Source of the DNA: Streptomyces griseoaurantiacus
GTDB lineage: Bacteria; Actinomycetota; Actinomycetes; Streptomycetales; Streptomycetaceae
Direction: 5' to 3'
DNA length: 64,000 nucleotides
Assembly (NCBI GenBank): GCA_014656015.1
Contig: BNBP01000006.1
Location: forward strand, 62,001 to 126,000
The position numbers and the translations under genes were made by a program. The notes beneath the pieces are model-generated. The model made no database searches. It saw nothing but the letters and a program-made list of their open reading frames with translations, and had not been told where the DNA came from. This document shows positions 16,344 through 25,526 of the stretch, piece by piece (position 1 is the first letter of the stretch; every line of letters begins with the position of its first letter).

Positions 16344-18446
16344 ATGTCATACGCACTGGGCATCGACGTGGGCGGCACGTTCACCGACGCCGTCGCCTCG
16401 GACGGTGCCGGCCGCATCGTCTCGGCCAAGACACCCACGACACCGCCCCACCGCGAGGTCGGGGTCATGCGGGCCATCGAGGAGATCGCCGCCGAACTGG
16501 GCATCGGCGTCGGCGACCTGCTCGCCGAGACCGACTTCATCGCCCACGGCACCACCGCGTCGATCAACGCCCTCGTCCAGGGGACGGTGGCCGAGGTCGG
16601 CCTCATCGCCACCAAGGGCCACCGGGACTCGATCTACATCATGAACGCCGAGGGACGCACCCTCGGCCGGGCCGCCCACGAGATCCAGGACACCCTCAGG
16701 CAGCGCAAGCCGGCACCGCTGATCCCCAAGGAGCGGGCCCTGGAGGTCACCGAACGCGTCGACCACGCCGGCAAGGTCCTCGTCCCGCTCGACGAGGAGG
16801 AGGTGCGCGCCCGCGCCCGCACGCTCGTGGACCAGGGCGTCGAGGCCATCGCCGTCTGCCTGCTGTGGTCGTTCAAGAACCCGGCCCACGAGCGGCGTGT
16901 GCGCGAGCTGATCCACGAGATCGCCCCGGACATGTACGTGACGCTGTCCTCCGACGTCAGTCCGCGCATCCGTGAGTTCTCCCGCACCTCGACGACCCTC
17001 ATGAACGCGCAGATCGGCCCCCGGCTGCGGATGTACCTCACGCCGCTCCAGAAGCGGCTGGAGGAGAACGGGCTCAAGGGCCCGCTGCTCGTCATGCAGA
17101 GCGAGGGCGGCACCATCACGGCCGACCGGGCCCCGGAACACGCGATCACCACGGTCGGCTCCGTGCTGTCCGGCGGTGTCATCGGCGGCATGCGGATGGC
17201 GGAGCAGCTCGGCCACCGCAACGTCATCACCACCGACGTCGGCGGCACCACGTTCCTCGCGGGCCTGATCGTCGACGGGGAACCGGTGAGGGCGCCCGGC
17301 TCCGTCGTCAACCAGTATCCGATCAACGCGGCCACCATCCAGGTGCACACCATCGGCTCCGGCGGCGGGGCGCTCGCCTCCGTGGACGCCGGCGGCAATC
17401 TTCGGCTCGGCCCGCAGAGCGCCGAGGCCGTCCACGGGCCCGCCTGCTACGGCAACGGCGGCACCCGCCCCACCAACACCGACGCCGACCTGGTCCTCGG
17501 CATCCTCAGCCCGCGCGGACTCCTCGGCGGCCGCAAGCCACTGCGGACGGACCTGGCCCGCGAGGCCCTCCGCACGCACGTGGCCGAACCCCTCGGCCTG
17601 ACCGTCGAGGAAGCCGCCATCGCCCTCCACGAGGTGCAGAACGCGCAGGCGGGCGACCTCCTGCGGCGGGCCGTCGTGCAGGCCGGCCACGACCCCCGCG
17701 ACTTCGTCGTCTACGCCTTCGGCGGCGCCGGACCCGCCCACTGCGCCGGCTACTGCCAGGACCTGGGCGTGCGCGAGGTCGTCGTCCCGCTCGGTCCCGT
17801 CGCCTCCGCCTTCTCCGCCTACGGGCTCGCGGCCTCCGACGTCGTACTGAGCGCCGAACTGTCCGACCCGTCCGCCTTCCCGGTCCCCCCGGACGTCCTC
17901 GCCTCGCACTACACGCGGCTGGAGAACGACCTGCGGCGCGCCCTGGACCGGCAGCAGGTGACGTTCAAGGAGGTGACGATGGAGCGCGAGGTCGACCTGC
18001 GGTACTCGATGCAGGTCAACGAACTCGCCGTCGGCGTCCCGGAAACCGGGTTCACCGAACGCACCGGTGACGAGATCATCGAGCGGTTCGAGGAGCGGTA
18101 CGAGCGCATCAACGGACCCGGCGCCGGCTACAGCGAGGCCGGCGTGCAGGCGATCACCTACCGGGCGCGCGCCAAGGCCTCCCTCGACTTCCCCGTCGTC
18201 CTGCCGGACGTGGCCCGTGCCGACGGCCCGGACCCCGCCGAGGCGTTCCTCGAGGAGCGCCCCGTCTGCCTCGACTCACGGACCGGGTTCGTGCCCACCC
18301 CCGTCTACGACTACGCCCGGCTCCGCGCGGGCCACGAGATCACCGGCCCGGCGATCGTCGACGTGCCGACCACCGTCGTGGTGGTGCCCGCCGGCGTCAC
18401 CGGCCGGGTGGACCGGCTCGGCAACCTCGTGCTCAGCTATCAGTGA
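16344..18446 (+). CDS. hyuA: Hydantoinase/oxoprolinase A-type subunit (acetone/acetophenone carboxylase-like)
   Basis: A 700-residue ATP-dependent subunit. Residues 8-15 give the ASKHA-type phosphate motif DVGGTFTD; a second, TTDVGGTTFLAGLIVDG, and GSGGGALASVDAGG lie mid-protein; VVYAFGGAGPAHCAGY is a strong HyuA family signature. Family members hydrolyse hydantoins or 5-oxoproline or, as in acetone and acetophenone carboxylases, activate a ketone with ATP for carboxylation. Partnered with a B subunit whose start lies 12 nt after its stop. The gene neighbourhood (phenol hydroxylase, extradiol dioxygenase) favours an aromatic ketone carboxylase over a hydantoinase, but that is inference. An AGGAGAAGG site precedes ATG 16344. 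Confidence 0.9.
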   Translation: MSYALGIDVGGTFTDAVASDGAGRIVSAKTPTTPPHREVGVMRAIEEIAAELGIGVGDLLAETDFIAHGTTASINALVQGTVAEVGLIATKGHRDSIYIMNAEGRTLGRAAHEIQDTLRQRKPAPLIPKERALEVTERVDHAGKVLVPLDEEEVRARARTLVDQGVEAIAVCLLWSFKNPAHERRVRELIHEIAPDMYVTLSSDVSPRIREFSRTSTTLMNAQIGPRLRMYLTPLQKRLEENGLKGPLLVMQSEGGTITADRAPEHAITTVGSVLSGGVIGGMRMAEQLGHRNVITTDVGGTTFLAGLIVDGEPVRAPGSVVNQYPINAATIQVHTIGSGGGALASVDAGGNLRLGPQSAEAVHGPACYGNGGTRPTNTDADLVLGILSPRGLLGGRKPLRTDLAREALRTHVAEPLGLTVEEAAIALHEVQNAQAGDLLRRAVVQAGHDPRDFVVYAFGGAGPAHCAGYCQDLGVREVVVPLGPVASAFSAYGLAASDVVLSAELSDPSAFPVPPDVLASHYTRLENDLRRALDRQQVTFKEVTMEREVDLRYSMQVNELAVGVPETGFTERTGDEIIERFEERYERINGPGAGYSEAGVQAITYRARAKASLDFPVVLPDVARADGPDPAEAFLEERPVCLDSRTGFVPTPVYDYARLRAGHEITGPAIVDVPTTVVVVPAGVTGRVDRLGNLVLSYQ

Positions 18447-18457
18447 GGACAGCTTTT

Positions 18458-20776
18458 ATGGCATCGACGATCCCCGGGGCGGACGAGTTCACCAGCCGGC
18501 CCGTCCCGCGCGAGGAACTGCTGCGGCAGATCCCGCCCACCCTCCCGCTGCACCGGATCGACGAGCGGCAGGCGGAGGAGGTCAACGCGCTGACCTACGA
18601 GGTGGTCCGGCACCGCCTGTGGGCCGTCACCCAGGAGATGGGGGAGACCCTGCGGCGCATGTCGGGCTCGCACGTCGTCACCGAGTCCAACGACTTCAAC
18701 TTCTCCATCTGCGACGAACTCGGCGAGCAGGTCCAGGTCGGCGCCTACAACGTGGGCCTCATCGGGTCCATGGACCTGGCCATCGTGTGGACGCTCCGCA
18801 ACCGCAGCGAGAACCCGGGCATCGAAGAGGGCGACATGTTCCTCTGCAACGACCCGTGGATCGGTGGCGGCCTCCACCAGAACGACGCGGCGGTCCTCGC
18901 CCCGATCTTCCACGAGGGCAGGCTGTTCGGCTGGACCACCGCCATCGCCCACCAGGTCGACCTCGGCGGGCCCCGGCCCGGCTCGTTCAGCCCCTCCGCC
19001 CGGGACGTGTTCGGCGAGGCCGTCCCCACCCCGCCGATGAGGGTCGTCCGCGGCGGGGTGCTGCAGCGGGACGTCGCCGACGCCTGGGTCCGCAGGTCGC
19101 GCCTTCCCCACATGGTGGGCCTCGACCTGCGCGCCAAGATCGCCGCGAACAGGAACGCCGCCGAACAGATCCTCCGGCTCATCGACAAGTACGGCGCCGA
19201 CACCGTCAAGGCCGTCATGCGCCGCATGATGGACGACGCCGAAAGCCGGCTGCGGGACAAACTCAGGACGCTGCCCGACGGCACCTGGAGCGCGGTCGGC
19301 TACCAGGAGCAGTCGGGGACCGGCGACCGCGACCTGCACGCCCTCCACGTCGCCATGACCAAGCAGGACGACCGTCTGGTCTTCGACTTCCGGGGGACCG
19401 CCGGCCAGACCGGCGTCATCAACTGCCCCTACCCGGGCCTTCGGGCGGGCATCGTCTTCACGATGCTGCCGCTGCTGGCCGGGGACATCCCGTGGGCGGC
19501 GGGCGGACTCATGCGCTGCTTCGAGATCGTCACCGACGAGGACACGCTCACCAACGCCTCCTTCCCGGCCGCCGTGGGCAAGGGACCCTTCGGCCCCGCG
19601 TGGGGCTCGGGCAACCTGGTCGCCGAGGTCATCGCCCGGATGCTCGACGCCGAACCCGACCACCGCGAGGACGTGCAGTCGATCTGCAACGGCACCACCG
19701 ACCTGTGCGTCGTCTCCGGCGTCGACGTCCGCGGCGGCGGCCACAAGGGCTTCGTCTCGCCCGTCTTCGACGTCATGGCCGGCGGCTACGGCGCCCAGGT
19801 GCACCACGACGGCGTCGACACCGGCGGACGGCTCATCATCCCCTCCGCCAAGGCACCCGACGTGGAGATGACCGAGTACCTCTACCCGCTGCTCGCCCTG
19901 TGGCGCCGGGAGGAGACCGACTCCGGCGGGCCCGGCAGGCGGCGCGGCGGCATGAGCGGCTCGGTCTGCTACGTGCAGCACCCGGACCAGAGCGGCGACA
20001 TGTCCCTGGTCGTCTCCGGCACGGGCAAGGTCGCCAACCAGAACGTCGGCCTGGCCGGCGGCCACCCGGGCAACTCACAGCTCGACCTGGTGGTGCGCGG
20101 CATCGACGTGCCGCAGCTCGCCGGCGCGAGGTCGATGCCGGGCGGCCTGGACGACCTGGGCGGCACCGTCGAGGTCCTGCCGTGCGAGGGCGAGTCCACC
20201 CTCGGCGCGGGCGACGCGCTGTACCTGCACTGGCAGGCGGGCGGCGGCTACGGCGACCCGCTGCTGCGCCCCGCCGAGGACGTCCGCGAGGACGTGCTCC
20301 AGGTGCGGGTGTCCCCGGACGCCGCCCGAAACGTGTACGGCCTCGTGCTGCGCGCGGACGGCGAGGTCGATGCGACCGCCACCGAGGAGGCCCGCGCCGT
20401 GCTGCGGCACCGCCGTGCCACCGACGCCGGACTGACCGGCGCCGCCCTCGCGCCGATCGGCACACCGCGACCGGACGGGGTGCGCCGCCTCGACGACAAC
20501 CTCGCGGTCGAGGTGGAGTCCAGGACCGTGATCTGCGTGCACTGCGGCACCGGGATCGGGCCGCTGGGGAAGAGCGCGTTCGTGGAGGGGCTCGCCCGCC
20601 GCGAGGTGGCGCCCACGGAGGCCGGCCCGCACATCTGGCACGACCCGTCCGTCTACGTCGACGCGGACGTCGTCTTCCGGCAGCTGTGCTGCCCGGGCTG
20701 CCTGACGGCGGTCCACTCCCGCGTGGTGCCCGTCGGGCACCCGCTGCCCCACGACGACTACCGGAGCTGGGCATGA
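18458..20776 (+). CDS. hyuB: Hydantoinase/oxoprolinase B-type subunit fused to a cysteine-rich carboxylase domain
   Basis: A 772-residue partner of the upstream A subunit. The first ~580 residues are HyuB: SGSHVVTESNDFNFSICDE, GDMFLCNDPWIGGGLHQND, TAGQTGVINCPYPGLRAGI and a C-terminal GGGYGDPLLRP. About 180 more residues follow, with CVHCG (Cys693, Cys696) and CCPGC (Cys744, Cys745, Cys748), resembling the zinc-binding small subunit of acetone/acetophenone carboxylases. Ordinary HyuB proteins are shorter and lack this tail. The ATG at 18458 follows GAGGAC; a GTG at 18443 overlapping the A-subunit stop is the alternative start. The tail argues for carboxylase rather than hydantoinase activity. 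Confidence 0.88.
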   Translation: MASTIPGADEFTSRPVPREELLRQIPPTLPLHRIDERQAEEVNALTYEVVRHRLWAVTQEMGETLRRMSGSHVVTESNDFNFSICDELGEQVQVGAYNVGLIGSMDLAIVWTLRNRSENPGIEEGDMFLCNDPWIGGGLHQNDAAVLAPIFHEGRLFGWTTAIAHQVDLGGPRPGSFSPSARDVFGEAVPTPPMRVVRGGVLQRDVADAWVRRSRLPHMVGLDLRAKIAANRNAAEQILRLIDKYGADTVKAVMRRMMDDAESRLRDKLRTLPDGTWSAVGYQEQSGTGDRDLHALHVAMTKQDDRLVFDFRGTAGQTGVINCPYPGLRAGIVFTMLPLLAGDIPWAAGGLMRCFEIVTDEDTLTNASFPAAVGKGPFGPAWGSGNLVAEVIARMLDAEPDHREDVQSICNGTTDLCVVSGVDVRGGGHKGFVSPVFDVMAGGYGAQVHHDGVDTGGRLIIPSAKAPDVEMTEYLYPLLALWRREETDSGGPGRRRGGMSGSVCYVQHPDQSGDMSLVVSGTGKVANQNVGLAGGHPGNSQLDLVVRGIDVPQLAGARSMPGGLDDLGGTVEVLPCEGESTLGAGDALYLHWQAGGGYGDPLLRPAEDVREDVLQVRVSPDAARNVYGLVLRADGEVDATATEEARAVLRHRRATDAGLTGAALAPIGTPRPDGVRRLDDNLAVEVESRTVICVHCGTGIGPLGKSAFVEGLARREVAPTEAGPHIWHDPSVYVDADVVFRQLCCPGCLTAVHSRVVPVGHPLPHDDYRSWA

Positions 20777-20848
20777 CCGCAACGACCGGAGCGACCGGGC
20801 CGTCGACCGCCCGGCGCACATCGAACGCCGCACGCGGAGGGTGAGAAC

Positions 20849-21718
20849 GTGGGTATCCGCAAACTGGGGTACGTCGGCCTCGACGTGACGGACGTCGACG
20901 CCTGGACCGACCTGCTCGGCCGCACGCTGGGCATCGGCGTCACCACGGAGAAGTCCGGCACGGACGAGGTCACGCTGGCCGAACTCGACATGTTCAAGTA
21001 CCGGCTGGCCCTGTACCCCGCCGCGCACGACCGGCCGCGCCACGTGGGCTGGATCGTCGACACGCCGGCCGAACTGGACCGGCTCACCGGGCGGCTCACC
21101 GACGCGGGACACACCGTCGAGGACGGCACGCCGCAGGAGGCCCGCCTGCGCGGCGCGACCCGGCTGCGCCGGTTCACCGACCCCGTCGGATACGGCGTGG
21201 AGCTGGCGGTGGGGGAGACCAAGGCGCGCACCGCCGTCGCCCGCCCGGACGGCACGCAGCCGGGCGCCACCGGCCTCGGGCACTTCGTGCTCGCCAGTCC
21301 GAGACTCGAGGAACTGCGCGAACTCTACGAGAACGTTCTGGAGTTCAGGCTGACCGACTACCGGGCCCCCGGCCTGTACTTCCTCCGCTGCAACCCCACC
21401 CACCACAGCATCGCGCTCGCCCACGCGGACACCGCCTCCCTCCACCACCTGGAGTTCGAGCACGGTTCGATCGACGACGTCGGGCGGTCCTACGACCGGG
21501 CCAAGGCCAACGGCGCGCCGATCTCGATCAGTCTGGGCCGGCACATGAACGACAAGGCGCTCTCCTTCTACGTGCGCAACCCCAGCGGGTTCCACCTGGA
21601 GATCGGCTGCGGGGGCATCGAGGTCGGCGAGGACTGGGTGCCGCACGACTTCGGCGTCTCGGACGTGTGGGGCCACCACCACGCCGAGGCCAACCCCTTC
21701 GCCTCACCCGCCTCCTGA
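20849..21718 (+). CDS. Extradiol ring-cleavage dioxygenase (type I, BphC-like)
   Basis: A two-domain vicinal-oxygen-chelate protein of 289 residues that would open a catechol next to its hydroxyls using Fe(II) and O2. Metal ligands are visible in the C-terminal domain: His145 (GLGHFVLASP), His199/200 (SLHHLEFE) and Glu251 (GFHLEIGCGG). The active-site region NPSGFHLEIG matches the BphC/HsaC family. GTG 20849 is preceded by GGAGGGTGAGAAC. The 72-nt stretch after the B subunit carries no gene. The last gene of the operon, it links the upper pathway to the C-C hydrolase at 13887 and, in trans, to mhpD-mhpF-mhpE. Confidence 0.93.
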   Translation: MGIRKLGYVGLDVTDVDAWTDLLGRTLGIGVTTEKSGTDEVTLAELDMFKYRLALYPAAHDRPRHVGWIVDTPAELDRLTGRLTDAGHTVEDGTPQEARLRGATRLRRFTDPVGYGVELAVGETKARTAVARPDGTQPGATGLGHFVLASPRLEELRELYENVLEFRLTDYRAPGLYFLRCNPTHHSIALAHADTASLHHLEFEHGSIDDVGRSYDRAKANGAPISISLGRHMNDKALSFYVRNPSGFHLEIGCGGIEVGEDWVPHDFGVSDVWGHHHAEANPFASPAS

Positions 21719-22031
21719 CGGCGACGGCCGGCGCCACGAGGGCCGGAAAGGGCGCTGAAAGGCCTTTACAAGCCCCGTCGGCCACGCTCCGACCCCCGCA
21801 CCCCTCGCATCACGCCCCCGACGGCCGTCCCTCCGCACGGGCCCTCCGCCCCGCGCGGGGGGACCGCCGCGTGTCCGGCCGTCACCGGCCACGGCGGACC
21901 CATGACGTGCAAGAACTCCTTTTCGGCCAAGGGCGGTCCACCGGCCGGCCGACGGAGGGTACCCCCTGTCTTGTGCGACAGTTGGTCAATAACCTTGTGC
22001 GGTACACCCGTTGTCGATTTCTGGGAGTCCC
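21719..22031 (+). other. Intergenic region before the P450
   Basis: This 313-bp interval holds no recognisable gene. It contains an octamer direct repeat, CTTGTGCG at 21970-21977 and 21994-22001 (24-nt spacing), around an AT-richer stretch (GGTCAATAACC) that probably includes the P450 promoter. No confident -35/-10 pair could be assigned. Confidence 0.4.
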
Positions 22032-23258
22032 ATGTCCACCGCGCAGCAGGTCCCCGACATCCTCTCGTCCGAGTTCGCCGCGAACCCCTACCCGGCCTAC
22101 CGCGTCATGCGGGAGAGCGCCCCCCTGATCTGGCACGAGGCGACCCGGAGCTACATCGTCTCGCGCTACGAGGACGTCGAGCGGGTGTTCAAGGACAAGG
22201 CGGGACAATTCACCACCGACAACTACGACTGGCAGATCGAGCCGGTGCACGGCAAGACGATCCTCCAGCTCAGCGGCCGCGAGCACGCCGTGCGGCGGGC
22301 GCTCGTCGCCCCCGCCTTCCGCGGCAGCGACCTCCAGGAGAAGTTCCTGCCCGTCATCGAGCGCAACTCCCGCGAACTCATCGACACCTTCCGGCACACC
22401 GGCTCCGCCGACCTGGTAACCGACTACGCGACCCGCTTCCCCGTCAACGTGATCGCGGACATGCTCGGCCTCGACAAGGCCGACCACCCCCGCTTCCACC
22501 AGTGGTACACCTCCGTCATCGCCTTCCTCGGCAACCTCTCGGGAGACCCCCAGGTGGCCGCCGACGGGGAGCGCACCCGGCACGAGTTCGCCGAGTACAT
22601 GCTGCCGATCATCCGCCGGCGCCGGAACGAACTCGGCGAGGACCTGCTGTCCACGCTGTGCGCCGCCGAGGTCGACGGCGTCCGGATGAGCGACGAGGAC
22701 ATCAAGGCCTTCTGCAGCCTGCTGCTCGCCGCGGGCGGCGAGACCACCGACAAGGCCATCGCCAGCATCTTCGCGAACCTGCTGATGCACCCCGACCAGC
22801 TCGCCGCCGTCCGCGAGGACCGGTCGCTGATACCCCGGGCCTTCGCCGAGACGCTGCGCTACACCCCGCCGGTCCACATGATCATGCGCCAGTCGGCGAC
22901 GGAGGTGGAGCTGTCCGGCGGCACCATACCCGCCGGCGTCACCGTCACCTGCCTGATCGGCGCGGCCAACCGGGACGGCGAGCGGTACGCCGACCCGGAC
23001 CGGTTCGACCTCTTCCGGGAGGACCTCACCACCACCACCGCCTTCTCGGCCGCCGCCGACCACCTGGCCTTCGCCCTCGGCCGGCACTTCTGCGTGGGCG
23101 CCCTGCTCGCCAAGGCGGAGGTCGAGACCGGCATGAACCAGCTCCTCGACGCGATGCCCGACGTCCGGCTCGCCGAGGGCTTCGACCCGGTGGAGCAGGG
23201 GGTATTCACCCGGGGCCCGCAGACCCTGCCGGTCCGCTTCACCCCTGTCGCCGGCTGA
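22032..23258 (+). CDS. Cytochrome P450
   Basis: A 408-residue class I bacterial P450 that would hydroxylate a small substrate with electrons from a ferredoxin. It shows an I-helix AAGGETTDKAI (oxygen-activating region), the K-helix ExxR as ETLRY, and a heme ligand loop FALGRHFCVGALLAKAE (Cys). ATG 22032 (MSTAQQVPDIL) is chosen with TGGGAG upstream; an in-frame start at 22011 is possible. It is monocistronic, follows the aromatic operon and converges on the conservon P450, from which a large hairpin separates it. No ferredoxin gene lies nearby. Confidence 0.93.
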   Translation: MSTAQQVPDILSSEFAANPYPAYRVMRESAPLIWHEATRSYIVSRYEDVERVFKDKAGQFTTDNYDWQIEPVHGKTILQLSGREHAVRRALVAPAFRGSDLQEKFLPVIERNSRELIDTFRHTGSADLVTDYATRFPVNVIADMLGLDKADHPRFHQWYTSVIAFLGNLSGDPQVAADGERTRHEFAEYMLPIIRRRRNELGEDLLSTLCAAEVDGVRMSDEDIKAFCSLLLAAGGETTDKAIASIFANLLMHPDQLAAVREDRSLIPRAFAETLRYTPPVHMIMRQSATEVELSGGTIPAGVTVTCLIGAANRDGERYADPDRFDLFREDLTTTTAFSAAADHLAFALGRHFCVGALLAKAEVETGMNQLLDAMPDVRLAEGFDPVEQGVFTRGPQTLPVRFTPVAG

Positions 23259-23270
23259 GGCGCGCCGACC

Positions 23271-23304
23271 ACGGACTCGGGGCCCGCGTGCGGGGCCCGT
23301 CCGT
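23271..23304. terminator. Bidirectional hairpin between convergent P450 genes
   Basis: ACGGAC (23271-23276) pairs with GTCCGT (23299-23304). Inside these, GGGGCCCGC and GCGGGGCCC pair with a slight offset around a GT loop. It lies in the 54-nt gap between convergent stop codons, as expected for a shared terminator. Confidence 0.6.
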
Positions 23305-23312
23305 GCCCGGCG

Positions 23313-24578
23313 TCACTGCACGACCGGAGTGAACTCCACGGGCAGCGCCGTCAGACCGCGCATCCAGACGGACGGACGCCACTCCAGCTCCCCCGGGTCC
23401 ACCGCCAGCACCAGGTCCGGCAGCCGCTCCAGCAGCGTCTCGACGGCCGTGCGGGCCATGACGTCCGCCAGCAGGGGCGCCGGGTACGGGCAGCGGTGCT
23501 CGCCGTTGCTGAACGACAGGTGCGCGGCGTTCTCGGCACCGACGTGCGCATCGGGCCAGATCTGCGGGTCGGTGTTGGCCGCCGCGAGCCCCAGGACCAG
23601 GCAGTCGCCGGCCCGGATCTGCCGCCCGCCGAGCTGGGTGTCCCGCACCGCCCAGCGGCCGATGAAGTTCTGCGTCGGCGTGTCCAGCCACAGCACCTCG
23701 TTGAGCGCCTCCCCCACGCTGAGCCGCCCGCCCGACACGTTGATCGCGAACCGCTCGTCGGTCAGCAGCAGACGCAGCGTGTTGCAGATCCAGTTCGCCG
23801 TCGGCTGCTGGGCCGCCGCGATCACCGAGATCAGGTCCTGGACGATCTCCTCGTCCGTCAGCCCCGCCGGATGCTGGATCATCCGCGAGGTGACGTCGGC
23901 ACCCGGCCGCTCCCGCTTCTCCTTCACCAGCTGCGCCAGCCGCGCGCCCACCCTGCCGTACGCGGCGACCGGGTCGTCGCCCTCCGCCGCGTCCAGGGAG
24001 ATCCGCAGGTCGTCCACGAGCTGCTGGGTGTCCGCGCCGCCCAGCGGCATGCCGCAGATCTGCACCACCGCACGCGCCGGCAGGGTGTGCACGTAGGCCG
24101 CCATCAGCTCGGTCCGGCCACTGCCCGAGAAGGCCGCGATGAGCTCGTCCGCGATGACCTGGCAGTCACGGGCCAGCTCGAACTGGTCGACGCCCTCCAG
24201 CGCCTCGCTGATCACCCCGGCGCGCCGCTGGTGCTCCTCGCCCTCGGTGAACAGCACGGAGGGCTGGTAGCCGACGAAGGGCAGCAGCGGCCAGTCCTCC
24301 GGGATGTTCGGCCACTGGTTCCAGCGCCGGGAGTCCCGCGCGAACAGCTCGTCGTGGGCGGTGACGTAGCCGACCTCGGAGTAGCCGAGCACCAGCCAGG
24401 CCGGGATGCCGCCGTCCAGCAGCACGGGGGCGACCGGGCCGTGCTCCCGGCGCAGCGACCGGTACAGCTGCGAGGGGGTCTGCTGGTAGGCGAGACCGCC
24501 GAGCGGCACCGCACCCTCGGCGTGCGCGGGGCAGCCCGGGGGAGGGACGTGGGCGGCGGGGTTCCCGGTGTCGGTCAT
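23313..24578 (-). CDS. Conservon-associated cytochrome P450 (CYP157-like, lacking ExxR)
   Basis: A 421-residue P450 at the end of a conservon. The heme loop is clear (FSNGEHRCPYPAP, Cys ligand), and the I-helix region is atypical (AAAQQPTANW). The normally invariant K-helix ExxR reads E294-V-L-W297, so the arginine is replaced by tryptophan. This is the known peculiarity of Streptomyces CYP157 enzymes, and the gene order cvnA-B-C-D-P450 agrees. The start at 24578 overlaps the cvnD stop (ATGA). Its function may be catalytic or regulatory within the membrane-associated complex. Confidence 0.9.
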   Translation of the reverse strand: MTDTGNPAAHVPPPGCPAHAEGAVPLGGLAYQQTPSQLYRSLRREHGPVAPVLLDGGIPAWLVLGYSEVGYVTAHDELFARDSRRWNQWPNIPEDWPLLPFVGYQPSVLFTEGEEHQRRAGVISEALEGVDQFELARDCQVIADELIAAFSGSGRTELMAAYVHTLPARAVVQICGMPLGGADTQQLVDDLRISLDAAEGDDPVAAYGRVGARLAQLVKEKRERPGADVTSRMIQHPAGLTDEEIVQDLISVIAAAQQPTANWICNTLRLLLTDERFAINVSGGRLSVGEALNEVLWLDTPTQNFIGRWAVRDTQLGGRQIRAGDCLVLGLAAANTDPQIWPDAHVGAENAAHLSFSNGEHRCPYPAPLLADVMARTAVETLLERLPDLVLAVDPGELEWRPSVWMRGLTALPVEFTPVVQ

Positions 24579-25189
24579 GTCGTCTCCTGGGCCGTGGCCA
24601 GAGCGTAGAGGTGGTCCACGAGGGTGATCAGGACGTCCTTGCCGGACTGCCGCACCCGCGCGTCGCAGTCGATGAGCGGCACGTGCTCCGGCAGCGCCAG
24701 GGACTGCCGTATCTCGTCCAGGGAGTACCGGGTGGTTTCGTCGTCGAACCGGTTGACCGCCACCACGAAGGGCAGCTTGTGGTGTTCCAGCCGGTCGATC
24801 GCGTACCAGGACTCGTCCATGCGCCGCGTGTCGACGAGGACGACCGCGCCCAGCGTGCCGGAGAACAGCCGGTCCCACAGGAACCAGAAGCGCTCCTGGC
24901 CGGGCGCGCCGAACAGGTAGAGCACCATGCGCTCGTTGAGGCTGATCCGCCCGAAGTCGAAGGCCACCGTGGTGGTCGTCTTCCCCGCGACCTCCGAGGT
25001 GTCGTCGACACCCACCCCGGCCTGCGTCATCACCTCCTCGGTGTTCAGCGGCCTGATCTCGCTGACCGAGCGGACCAGCGTGGTCTTCCCGACCCCGAAA
25101 CCGCCCACTATGACGATCTTCAGGCCGGTCTCTGCGGCATCGGCCAGGGGTGTGCGCTGGGAGGGCAGCTCAGAGGTTGCGGAGCCCAT
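24575..25189 (-). CDS. cvnD: Conservon GTPase CvnD (Ras-like ATP/GTP-binding protein)
   Basis: A 204-residue small GTPase. It has the P-loop GGFGVGKTTLV, the switch region KTTTTVAFDFG, LFGAPGQERFWFLWD (G3-like) and VAVNRFD (NKxD equivalent). Family members act as the switch of a membrane-associated, GPCR-like complex with CvnA-C in Streptomyces development and metabolism. It overlaps cvnC by 20 nt at its 5' end and the P450 gene by 4 nt, so the five genes form one tightly coupled operon. Confidence 0.95.
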   Translation of the reverse strand: MGSATSELPSQRTPLADAAETGLKIVIVGGFGVGKTTLVRSVSEIRPLNTEEVMTQAGVGVDDTSEVAGKTTTTVAFDFGRISLNERMVLYLFGAPGQERFWFLWDRLFSGTLGAVVLVDTRRMDESWYAIDRLEHHKLPFVVAVNRFDDETTRYSLDEIRQSLALPEHVPLIDCDARVRQSGKDVLITLVDHLYALATAQETT

Positions 25190-25526
25190 GGAGCACCTCC
25201 TTGAGAAGGGCGGAATCGGGGAGGGAGGCGACGGACTGGGCCGCGCGGGGGTGTCGGGCGGTGATGCGGCCCATGGCGAGCAGATCGCCGAGCAGGATCC
25301 GCACCACCGTGATCGGCAGCTTCAGTTCCGCCGAGATCTCGACGACGGCCGTGGGGTGACGGCACATCTCGAGGATCCGGACGTGCTCCGACTGCATCCC
25401 GGCGGTCGGCTCGCACTCGCTGACGACGAGGGTGACCAGGTCGAACGCGTCGTCGGCGCGGCTGCGTCCCCCCGTGACCATGTAGAGCCGGTCCGGGTCA
25501 CCGGTGTCCACGGGCCGACGCGTCAC
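25170..25526 (-). CDS. cvnC: Conservon protein CvnC (DUF742)
   Basis: A 118-residue DUF742 protein with a winged-helix-like core: RLYMVTGGRSRADDAFDLVTLV, HVRILEMCRHPTAVVEISAELKLPITVVRILLGDL, and C-terminal LLKEVLHGLRNL. The length and the final LxxVLxGLRxL motif are typical. In characterised conservons it bridges the roadblock protein and the GTPase. The ATG at 25526 overlaps the cvnB stop (ATGA). Confidence 0.94.
   Translation of the reverse strand: MTRRPVDTGDPDRLYMVTGGRSRADDAFDLVTLVVSECEPTAGMQSEHVRILEMCRHPTAVVEISAELKLPITVVRILLGDLLAMGRITARHPRAAQSVASLPDSALLKEVLHGLRNL

Noticed and set aside
20773..20844. 23-codon ORF overlapping the end of the HyuB gene
   Set aside because: Short, low-complexity (Thr/Gly/Ala/Arg) and without homology; treated as spacer before the dioxygenase gene.
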